Source of the DNA: Pseudomonadota bacterium | GTDB taxonomy: Bacteria; Pseudomonadota; Alphaproteobacteria; Caulobacterales; Caulobacteraceae | Reading direction: 5' to 3' | Length of the DNA stretch: 5,828 nt | Assembly: GCA_023412655.1 (NCBI GenBank) | Contig: JAEYNH010000208.1 | Location: 1 to 5,828, forward strand | Part shown: in pieces, positions 1 to 5,352 of the stretch | Layout of the letters: the number at the start of each line of letters is the position of its first letter | Numbering within the stretch: position 1 is the stretch's first letter | The notes under the pieces: model-generated | Told to the model about the DNA's origin: nothing | Databases searched by the model: none | The model's input: only the letters and a program-made list of their open reading frames with translations | Translations under genes and position numbers: made by a program

Positions 1-893
1 GCGCCGTACTGCGGCGTGGGCAGCGGTCCGGCGGCGGGGGCGGGCGGCGCGGCCTCGGCGGCGGCGCGCTGCCTGTCCGCCTTGCGCTGCTTCTTACCCT
101 GGACCTCGAAGCGGAAGAGGAAGTAGGCGGCGGCCAGGAGGACGCCGGCCACGCCCAGCCAGATCAGCCGGTTGTAGAGCAGCGGCCCCTCGAAGGCCGG
201 CAGCAGGGCATTGGCCTCGGCGGGGGTGTAGTAGCGGGTGGCCAGGCTGAAGGCGGCGGAGCCGAACGGCTCGACGAGGGCGGCGATCTCCCGCCGCGCC
301 GGATCTCGCAGCGCGCCGATCGTGATCAGGTACAGGACCAGGAAGGCGGCGACGCCCACATAGGTGGCCATCATCGAGCGCGTGGCGGTGGCCAGGGAGA
401 AGAAGATGGCCGAGACCAGGAACAGGCTTGGCAGGCCGATCAGGAAATAGGCGTAGGCGTAATAGGCGGGATTGTTCGGCCCCAGCGTCTCGGGGTCGAT
501 CCATGGCATCACCGAGCCTACCAGGATGCCCAGGGGCACGGCGAGGAAGGCGAGGGCGGCGGCCAGATAGGCCCCGGTGAAGCGGCCGAACAGATAGTCG
601 AACTTGCGTACGGGCGTGGATCGAATGAGGGGGCCGTAACCCGTCTCGTCGTCGCGCACGATGACGTTCGCCACGAACGCCGTCGAGACGAACATGAAGA
701 ACAGCGACATGACGAAGACCGTCTCGACGATGGCCCTCGGCGCGTTCTTGTGGACGTTGCCGCCCGAGCCGATCTGGATCTGGTCGACCGTCACCGAGGC
801 GAAGACCAGGAGGAAGAAGATCAGGCCGGCGATCCAGAAGATCGGCTGGCGGATCTGATAGCGCAGCTCGAAGGCCGCGATCTTGCCGAACAT
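1..893 (-). CDS. ABC-2 type permease, 3' end outside window; probably the N-terminal half of an ABC permease/M1 aminopeptidase fusion
   Basis: The first 297 residues are visible, with no stop before the window edge. The start ATG (891-893) lies 19 nt after the ATPase stop and has a GAAGGA Shine-Dalgarno 9 nt upstream. Six hydrophobic segments can be placed at about residues 18-36, 55-78, 103-128, 146-170, 177-195 and 241-260. Between the second and third is a charged cytosolic stretch (RDDETGYGPLIRSTP, 80-94), typical of ABC-2 permeases, where it probably contacts the ATPase. After the sixth segment comes a basic stretch (QGKKQRKADRQR, 265-276), then an Ala/Pro-rich linker (277-294). Ordinary ABC-2 permeases of this size end near here. 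Continuing open, with this layout, fits the roughly 1,200-residue proteins that carry a second membrane half and a C-terminal M1 metallopeptidase domain. The permease call rests on topology, motif and the ATPase partner; the M1 fusion is inference because no HExxH region is in the window. Substrate unknown. Confidence 0.85.
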   Translation of the reverse strand, partial: MFGKIAAFELRYQIRQPIFWIAGLIFFLLVFASVTVDQIQIGSGGNVHKNAPRAIVETVFVMSLFFMFVSTAFVANVIVRDDETGYGPLIRSTPVRKFDYLFGRFTGAYLAAALAFLAVPLGILVGSVMPWIDPETLGPNNPAYYAYAYFLIGLPSLFLVSAIFFSLATATRSMMATYVGVAAFLVLYLITIGALRDPARREIAALVEPFGSAAFSLATRYYTPAEANALLPAFEGPLLYNRLIWLGVAGVLLAAAYFLFRFEVQGKKQRKADRQRAAAEAAPPAPAAGPLPTPQYG

Positions 894-912
894 GGGTGCG
901 CGTCCTTCGGGA

Positions 913-1791
913 TCAGGCCGCGCGCCGCGAGGCGGTGAGCGTGGAGAAGTAGACGTCCTCGAGCCCGCCTTCGACCGGCGTGAAGCCGGGGCCGGGGCTC
1001 GTCTCGGCCAGCACATGGACCACGGTGCGGCCGCCGGACAGGCGGGTGGAGATCACCTCGTGGGCCGCGCGCACGGCCTCGAGTTCGTGCCGGTCGATGG
1101 TCTTGGTCCAGATGCGCCCGTTGAGATCGGCCATGAGGGCGGCGGGGGCGCCCTCCTTGAGAATCCGGCCCGAAGCCAGGATGGCCATGCGTGGGCACAG
1201 GTCGGCCACGTCCTCGACGATGTGGGTTGAGAGGATGACCACCACGTTCTCGCCGATCTCGGCCAGCAGGTTCAGGAAGCGGTTGCGTTCCTCAGGGTCC
1301 AGGCCGGCGGTGGGCTCGTCGACGATGATCAGCTGGGGCTGGCCGATCAGCGCCTGGGCGATGCCGAAGCGCTGGCGCATGCCGCCCGAGTAGCCGGCCA
1401 CGGCCTTCTTGCGCACGTCCCACAGGTTGACCTGGTGCAGCAGGGCCTCGACCGTCTGCTTGCGCTCGGCCTTGCCGGCGATGCCCTTCAGCACCGCCAT
1501 GTGATCCAGCATGTCGTAGGCGTTGACCCGGGGATAGACGCCGAAGTCCTGGGGCAGGTAGCCCAGGGTGCGGCGCAGGCGCTCGGGCTGGGCGATGACG
1601 TCGATGTCGCCGAACCGGATCTCGCCCGAGGTGGGCGTCTGGAGGGTGGCGATGGAGCGCATCAGCGTCGACTTGCCGGCGCCGTTCGGCCCCAGCAGGC
1701 CGAACATGCCCTTGCCGATCTCCAGGTTGACGCCATCCAGGGCGCGCGTGCCGTTGGCGTAGACGTGCGTCAGGTTCTTGATCGTAAGCAT
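913..1791 (-). CDS. ABC transporter ATP-binding protein (ABC-2 type partner)
   Basis: This 292-aa protein is the cytosolic ATPase that should power the permease encoded next. All nucleotide-binding motifs are intact: Walker A GPNGAGKST (34-42), Q-loop Gln81 in YLPQDFG, signature YSGGM (134-138, the common S-G-G form), Walker B LIIVDE (154-159, catalytic Glu159), D-loop GLD (163-165) and switch His190 in STH. From about residue 205 there is a less conserved C-terminal extension of about 85 residues, as in CcmA/NatA-type ATPases of ABC-2 exporters. The ATG at 1789-1791 is supported by GAGGGG (1802-1807) 10 nt upstream and starts right at the first beta strand (MLTIKNL). The stop lies 19 nt before the permease start, so the two are almost surely co-transcribed. 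The family call is very secure; the transported substrate and direction cannot be read from this protein. Confidence 0.96.
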   Translation of the reverse strand: MLTIKNLTHVYANGTRALDGVNLEIGKGMFGLLGPNGAGKSTLMRSIATLQTPTSGEIRFGDIDVIAQPERLRRTLGYLPQDFGVYPRVNAYDMLDHMAVLKGIAGKAERKQTVEALLHQVNLWDVRKKAVAGYSGGMRQRFGIAQALIGQPQLIIVDEPTAGLDPEERNRFLNLLAEIGENVVVILSTHIVEDVADLCPRMAILASGRILKEGAPAALMADLNGRIWTKTIDRHELEAVRAAHEVISTRLSGGRTVVHVLAETSPGPGFTPVEGGLEDVYFSTLTASRRAA

Positions 1792-1840
1792 GTATTTGCC
1801 ACCCCTCGTTGCCCGGGAGGCTGCATCGGCCGCGTGACCG

Positions 1841-1869
1841 CCGCAAGTGAGCAGATTGTAACCTTGCGG
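1841..1869. repeat. 7-bp inverted repeat upstream of the ABC transporter genes
   Basis: CCGCAAG at 1841-1847 is mirrored by CTTGCGG at 1863-1869, with 15 nt between the arms. It sits in the 87-nt gap between the monooxygenase-like gene and the ATPase gene. A TACAAT hexamer on the minus strand lies inside the spacer. The symmetry and placement fit a dimeric repressor operator. As RNA it would give only a 7-bp stem with a 15-nt loop and no following U-run, so it is a poor intrinsic terminator. In GC-rich DNA a 7-bp repeat can arise by chance. Confidence 0.4.
1855..1860 (-). promoter_or_regulatory. Possible -10 element (TACAAT) for the ABC transporter genes
   Basis: On the minus strand this reads TACAAT, five of six bases of the sigma-70 -10 consensus, and stands out in very GC-rich surroundings about 64 nt before the ATPase start codon. 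The position 17 nt further upstream reads CCTGAG, which is not a convincing -35 box. A separate promoter is plausible because the gap here is 87 nt, against 5 nt and 19 nt at the other minus-strand junctions. Read-through from map is equally possible. Confidence 0.25.
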
Positions 1870-1878
1870 TGGGGCTGC

Positions 1879-2199
1879 TCAGGCGCCCGGCGACGAACCG
1901 GCCACGACGCGGTGATGCCGCACGTGCTCGGGCCGGTCGAGCAGGAAGCGCTCGTCTTCCGGGTAGTAGACCGCGAGCTCCGGGCTCGGGCCGGCGAAGG
2001 CGCGGACGGCGTCCATGTCGGGCCACCAGGACAGGGTGGAGACCTCGCTGGTCCCGTCGCCCAGGTCGCGGAACACCATCTGCCAGCCGAGGTTGCCGGG
2101 GGTGGCGAGATAGGCGGCGCCGCCGGTGGCCTCGATATAGGCGGCGTATTCGGCCTCGTCGGCCGTCCGGATGCGGCCCGTCCACATCCGAAGGATCAT
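1879..2199 (-). CDS. Antibiotic biosynthesis monooxygenase-like (dimeric alpha/beta barrel) protein
   Basis: This 106-aa soluble protein has the layout of the ABM-like ferredoxin-fold family, whose members pair into alpha/beta barrels. A first strand (ILRMWTGRIR, 2-11) leads into a helix (DEAEYAAYIEATG, 14-26). Then come the conserved PGNLGWQMVFRD segment (34-45), the strand ending in SWW (57-59), a helix before FAG (68-70), and a C-terminal YYPEDERFLL (78-87) with EHVRHHRVV (91-99). The last two blocks are hallmarks of small uncharacterised family members in proteobacteria. Known relatives include quinol or heme-degrading monooxygenases, but the fold alone does not prove catalysis. The chosen ATG (2197-2199) lies 5 nt after the map stop; a TGAGG overlapping that stop may serve as a weak Shine-Dalgarno, suggesting translational coupling. 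The open frame extends upstream to 2295, but only by running into map. Function unknown. Confidence 0.8.
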   Translation of the reverse strand: MILRMWTGRIRTADEAEYAAYIEATGGAAYLATPGNLGWQMVFRDLGDGTSEVSTLSWWPDMDAVRAFAGPSPELAVYYPEDERFLLDRPEHVRHHRVVAGSSPGA

Positions 2200-2204
2200 C
2201 GGCC

Positions 2205-3020
2205 TCAGCCCTGCATCGGCGGCTTGAACAGGCCGGCGGGCGAGGCGGTGAAGATCTCGATCCCGGTCTCGGTGACGCCCACCGAGTGCTCGCACTGGGC
2301 CGACAGCGACTTGTCGCGGGTGACCGCCGTCCAGCCGTCGGCGAGCAGCTTCACCGGGTGTTTGCCCAGGTTCACCATCGGCTCGATGGTGAAGAACATG
2401 CCGGGCTGGAGCACCGGGCCCGTGCGGGGCTGGCCGAAGTGCAGGATGTTGGGCGCGTCGTGGAACACCCGGCCCAGGCCGTGGCCGCAGAAGTCGCGGA
2501 CCACCGAGCAGCGCATGCTCTCCACATAGGACTGGATGGCGTAGCCGATGTCGCCCGTGGTGGCGCCGGGCTTGGCTGCGGCCAGGCCGCGCTCCAGAGC
2601 CTCGTAGGTGATGTCCACCAGCCGCCGGGCCCGGGGGGCCACGACGCCGACGCCATACATGCGCGAGGTGTCGCCGTGCCAGCCGTCGACGATGACGGTG
2701 ACGTCGATGTTAGCGATGTCGCCTTCACGCAGCACCCGATCGCCAGGAATGCCGTGGCAGACGATGTGGTTGGGGCTGATGCAGGTGGTCTTGGTGTAGC
2801 CGCGGTAGCCGAGGCAGGCCGGGATGGCGCCGTGGTCGAGGATGAACTCCCGGGCCAGGTCGTCCAGCTTTTCGGTCACCACGCCCGGGACGACGTGGGG
2901 CGTCAGCATGTCGAGGCACTCGGCGGCCAGGCGTCCCGCCCGGCGCATGCCCTCGAAGTCCTCGGCGGTGTGCAGCTTGATCTGGCCGGTGCGGTGCTCG
3001 GCCTCGAGAATGTCGGTCAT
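2205..3020 (-). CDS. map: Type I methionine aminopeptidase
   Basis: This 271-aa cytosolic metalloprotease removes the initiator methionine from new proteins when the second residue is small. It has the full pita-bread fold. Metal ligands are Asp106 (NIDVTV), Asp117 (HGDTSRM), His180 (GHGLG), Glu213 (TIEPM) and Glu244 (QCEHSVGVT), each offset +9 from E. coli Asp97, Asp108, His171, Glu204 and Glu235. The substrate-contacting histidines are His89 (CHGIP) and His187. Cys69, Cys80 and Cys88 match E. coli cysteines. A minor departure is SPN (82-84) where most type I enzymes have S-I/V-N. The ATG at 3018-3020 is the only reasonable start: an in-frame TAG lies about 30 nt upstream and no start codon falls between. 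No good Shine-Dalgarno precedes it, only GAG about 6 nt away. It heads the minus-strand group and is divergent from the oligopeptidase gene. In many alphaproteobacteria map sits between sfsA and radC (recalled, not checked here); neither is adjacent. Confidence 0.97.
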   Translation of the reverse strand: MTDILEAEHRTGQIKLHTAEDFEGMRRAGRLAAECLDMLTPHVVPGVVTEKLDDLAREFILDHGAIPACLGYRGYTKTTCISPNHIVCHGIPGDRVLREGDIANIDVTVIVDGWHGDTSRMYGVGVVAPRARRLVDITYEALERGLAAAKPGATTGDIGYAIQSYVESMRCSVVRDFCGHGLGRVFHDAPNILHFGQPRTGPVLQPGMFFTIEPMVNLGKHPVKLLADGWTAVTRDKSLSAQCEHSVGVTETGIEIFTASPAGLFKPPMQG

Positions 3021-3186
3021 CGGATACTCGGGTGGCTTGGGGGCCTATGTCGCGATCGTAGCACGGAAATTCAACCGGGAGCGGCCTTCTGACACTGGAG
3101 CGGCCATCGGTGGGGCGGCGGGCTTGTGGACGGACGGGTCGCGTGTCAGCGTCCGGCCGCAAGTCCGAAGGGGATTTCAGACACTC
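3021..3186. promoter_or_regulatory. Divergent intergenic region between map and ptrB
   Basis: These 166 nt must hold the promoters for map (leftward) and the oligopeptidase gene (rightward), since both start here in opposite directions. On the minus strand TTGAAT (3070-3075) is a possible -35 for map, but the -10 match at proper spacing is poor, so I do not fix a promoter. For the rightward gene, GAAGGGGA (3167-3174) is a Shine-Dalgarno lying 12 nt before the ATG, slightly far. A small hairpin, CGGACG (3131-3136) with CGTCCG (3150-3155), may form in the rightward leader. No small gene is evident. Confidence 0.5.
3078..3105 (+). repeat. 9-bp direct repeat, 19-nt period
   Basis: GGAGCGGCC occurs at 3078-3086 and again at 3097-3105. 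A 19-nt period places both copies on nearly the same DNA face, as with tandem regulator sites. It lies in the middle of the divergent promoter region. GC-rich composition makes chance occurrence quite possible. Confidence 0.3.
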
Positions 3187-5292
3187 ATGCGTATCGCGAC
3201 GTTCGCCCACCTGGCTGTGGGCGCGGCCTTCCTGGCGGGCGCGGCCCAGGCCCAGAGCCCTCCGAAGCCGGCCAAGCGGCCCTTCGAGGTGACCGCCCCC
3301 GGCGGCAACCGCACGGACGAATACTACTGGTTGCGGGACGACACCCGGAAGAACCCGGAGATGCTCGCCTACCTGAACGCCGAGAACGCCTATGCCGACC
3401 AGGTGCTGGCGCCGCTGAAGCCGCTGAAGGAGACCCTGTTCAAGGAGATCGTCGGGCGGGTGAAGCAGGACGATGCGTCGGTGCCCTACCGCGAGCGCGG
3501 CTACTGGTACTACACCCGCTTCGAGCCCGGTAAGGACTACCCGATCCTGGCCCGCCGCAAGGGCGAGATGAGCGCGCCGGAGGAGGTGCTGCTCGAGCAG
3601 AACGCCATGGCCGCCGGCAAGGGCTATTTCAACGTCGGCGCGGCGGTGGTCAGCCCCGACAACCGGCTGCTGGCCTGGGTCGACGACACGGTGGGCCGGC
3701 GCCAGTACGTGCTGCGGGTGAAGGACATCGCCACCGGCAAGGTGCTGACCGACACGGTGGAGAACGTCGAGCCGGACATCGTCTGGGCCGACGACAACAG
3801 GACCATCTTCTACATCGAGAAGGACCCGGTCACCCTGCTGTCCAAGCGGGTGAAGGCCCATGTGCTGGGCACGCCGGCCAGCGCCGACAAGGTGGCCTAC
3901 GAGGAGGCGGACGACAGCTTCTACATGGGGCTGCACCGGACGCGGTCGGACAAGTACGTCTGCATCTACCTGCAGAGCACGGTCTCCACCGAGGAGCGCT
4001 GCGCCCCGGCGGCCAACCCCGCGACCTTCGCCGTGGTGGCCCCGCGCGAGCGTGACCATCTGTACCAGGCCGACCACCTGGGCGACCGGTGGGTGATCCG
4101 CACCAACTGGCAGGCGAAGAACTACCGGCTGGCGCAGGTCCCGGACGGACAGCTGGGCGACAAGTCGCGCTGGACCGACTTCGTGGCCCACAAGCCCGAC
4201 GTGTTCATCGAGGGCTTCCAGCTGTTCGACGGCTTCACGGCCATCGAGGAGCGCTCGGGCGGGGTGAAGCGGCTGCGGGTGCTGAAACCCGGCGGGGCCT
4301 CGGAGTTCGTGGCGGCGGACGAGCCGGCCTACGCCATGGGCTTTGCGATGAACGCCGAGCCTGGGGTCAGCACCCTGCGCTACACCTACACCTCGCTGAC
4401 GACCCCCTCGACCACCTATGAGCTGGACACGGCCACGGGGAAGCGGACGCTGCTGAAGCAGACGCCGGTGATCGGCTACGACCCCAGCCAGTATGTGACC
4501 GAACGCGTCTGGGCGCCCGCCCGGGACGGCACGAAGATCCCGGTGTCGCTGGTCTACCGGAAGGGCTTCAAGCGTGACGGGACCGCGCCGCTGTTCCAGT
4601 ACGCCTACGGCAGCTACGGCATCTCCATGGACCCCAACTTCTCGCTGCCGGCGGTGAGCCTGCTGGACCGGGGCGTGGTCTATGCCATCGCCCACATCCG
4701 CGGCGGTCAGGAGATGGGCCGCCAGTGGTACGACGACGGCAAGCTGCTGAAGAAGGAGAACACCTTCACCGACTTCGTCGACGTGACCCGTCACCTGGTC
4801 GACCAGAAGTATGCGGCCAAGGGCCGGGTGGCGGCCATGGGCGGCTCGGCCGGCGGCCTGCTGATGGGCGCGGTCGCCAACATGGCGCCCCAGGACTACC
4901 GGGTGATGGTCAGCCAGGTGCCGTTCGTCGACGTGGTGACCACCATGCTGGACGAGAGCATCCCGCTCACCACCAACGAGTTCGACGAGTGGGGCAATCC
5001 GAAGGATCCCACATACTACCGCTACATGCTGAGCTATTCGCCGTACGACAACCTCAAGGCCCAGGCCTATCCGGCGATGTTCGTTGGCACGGGGCTGTGG
5101 GACAGCCAGGTCCAGTACTACGAGCCGGCCAAGTACGTGGCGCGCCTGCGGGACAAGAAGACGGACGCCAACCCGCTGGTCTTCCGGGTGAACATGGAGG
5201 CCGGGCACGGCGGCAAGTCGGGCCGCTTCCGCCGCTATGAGGAGATGGCGGAGTACTACGCCTTCGTGCTCGACCAGCTGGGCGTCAAATAG
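3187..5292 (+). CDS. ptrB: Exported oligopeptidase B (serine peptidase family S9A)
   Basis: This 701-aa protein should hydrolyse short peptides after Lys or Arg. Residues 1-22 form a signal peptide (MR start, hydrophobic core 9-19, AQA|Q cleavage after Ala22), so it probably acts in the periplasm; the E. coli enzyme (686 aa) lacks one. The N-terminal hallmark YYWLRDDTR is at 46-54. A beta-propeller lid spans about 95-440 and the alpha/beta-hydrolase domain follows. The triad is Ser554 (GGSAGG), Asp639 (LWDSQVQYY) and His674 (AGHGGKSGRF); its spacings of 85 and 35 equal those of E. coli Ser532/Asp617/His652. DESIPLTT and WGNP around 590-604 are oligopeptidase B rather than prolyl oligopeptidase signatures. 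The P1 acidic residue Glu598 (E. coli Glu576) is kept, but Glu578 is Asp600 and Asp462 is Asn484. The ATG at 3187 is chosen because it gives the signal peptide and has GAAGGGGA upstream; the open frame extends to 2824 only over map antisense sequence. Confidence 0.95.
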   Translation: MRIATFAHLAVGAAFLAGAAQAQSPPKPAKRPFEVTAPGGNRTDEYYWLRDDTRKNPEMLAYLNAENAYADQVLAPLKPLKETLFKEIVGRVKQDDASVPYRERGYWYYTRFEPGKDYPILARRKGEMSAPEEVLLEQNAMAAGKGYFNVGAAVVSPDNRLLAWVDDTVGRRQYVLRVKDIATGKVLTDTVENVEPDIVWADDNRTIFYIEKDPVTLLSKRVKAHVLGTPASADKVAYEEADDSFYMGLHRTRSDKYVCIYLQSTVSTEERCAPAANPATFAVVAPRERDHLYQADHLGDRWVIRTNWQAKNYRLAQVPDGQLGDKSRWTDFVAHKPDVFIEGFQLFDGFTAIEERSGGVKRLRVLKPGGASEFVAADEPAYAMGFAMNAEPGVSTLRYTYTSLTTPSTTYELDTATGKRTLLKQTPVIGYDPSQYVTERVWAPARDGTKIPVSLVYRKGFKRDGTAPLFQYAYGSYGISMDPNFSLPAVSLLDRGVVYAIAHIRGGQEMGRQWYDDGKLLKKENTFTDFVDVTRHLVDQKYAAKGRVAAMGGSAGGLLMGAVANMAPQDYRVMVSQVPFVDVVTTMLDESIPLTTNEFDEWGNPKDPTYYRYMLSYSPYDNLKAQAYPAMFVGTGLWDSQVQYYEPAKYVARLRDKKTDANPLVFRVNMEAGHGGKSGRFRRYEEMAEYYAFVLDQLGVK

Positions 5293-5317
5293 CGGACCGC
5301 GAAACTTCACCGTCCGC
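5292..5317 (+). other. Small hairpin at the ptrB stop codon
   Basis: GCGGAC (5292-5297, starting on the last base of the TAG stop) can pair with GTCCGC (5312-5317) across a 14-nt loop. There is no T-run after it, so it is not an intrinsic terminator. Its right arm is shared with the larger downstream hairpin, so the two structures exclude each other. Confidence 0.4.
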
Positions 5318-5352
5318 GCCACGTTGCCTCCGGGCAGGAGGTGGTGCGGACG
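5311..5352 (+). promoter_or_regulatory. Hairpin enclosing the Shine-Dalgarno of the DUF2243 gene
   Basis: CGTCCGC (5311-5317) pairs perfectly with GCGGACG (5346-5352). The stem continues through a G-U pair and CCAC (5319-5322) with GTGG (5341-5344), about 12 bp in all. Inside it, CTCC (5328-5331) can pair with GGAG (5337-5340), so the ribosome binding site AGGAGG is held in double strand. The 3' arm ends on the G of the GTG start codon. This suggests translational control or coupling; the lack of a T-run argues against a terminator. No experimental support is available from the sequence alone. Confidence 0.45.
5336..5341 (+). promoter_or_regulatory. Shine-Dalgarno AGGAGG that fixes a GTG start
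   Basis: This is a perfect AGGAGG, continuing as AGGAGGTG, 10 nt before GTG at 5352 and 19 nt before the in-frame ATG at 5361. The spacing favours the GTG as the true start of the DUF2243 gene. Confidence 0.75.

Noticed and set aside
1292..2185. Minus-strand open frame of 297 codons overlapping the ATPase and ABM-like genes
   Set aside because: It is an alternative frame on the same strand with Arg/Pro/His-rich shadow composition; both real genes there have clear family motifs.
2200..2295. N-terminal extension of the ABM-like protein by 32 codons
   Set aside because: It runs inside map and adds an Arg/His-rich tail absent from this fold; ATG 2199 directly precedes the first beta strand.
1435..2529. 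Plus-strand open frame of 364 codons across the ATPase, ABM-like and map genes
   Set aside because: It is antisense to three well-supported genes, crosses their boundaries, and shows no recognisable domain.
1869..3092. Plus-strand open frame of 407 codons antisense to map and the ABM-like gene
   Set aside because: Extremely Arg/Gly/Ala-rich composition and full overlap with map, whose five metal ligands are intact.
3131..3155. Riboswitch or structured leader in front of ptrB
   Set aside because: Only one 6-bp hairpin with a 13-nt loop is visible; no known riboswitch core or conserved pattern is recognisable.
2824..3186. N-terminal extension of ptrB by 121 codons
   Set aside because: It overlaps map antisense, has no domain, and would bury the signal peptide; ATG 3187 has a Shine-Dalgarno and a proper export signal.
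5292..5352. Intrinsic terminator after ptrB
   Set aside because: Stable stems are present, but there is no T-run on either side, and the stem encloses the next gene's ribosome binding site.
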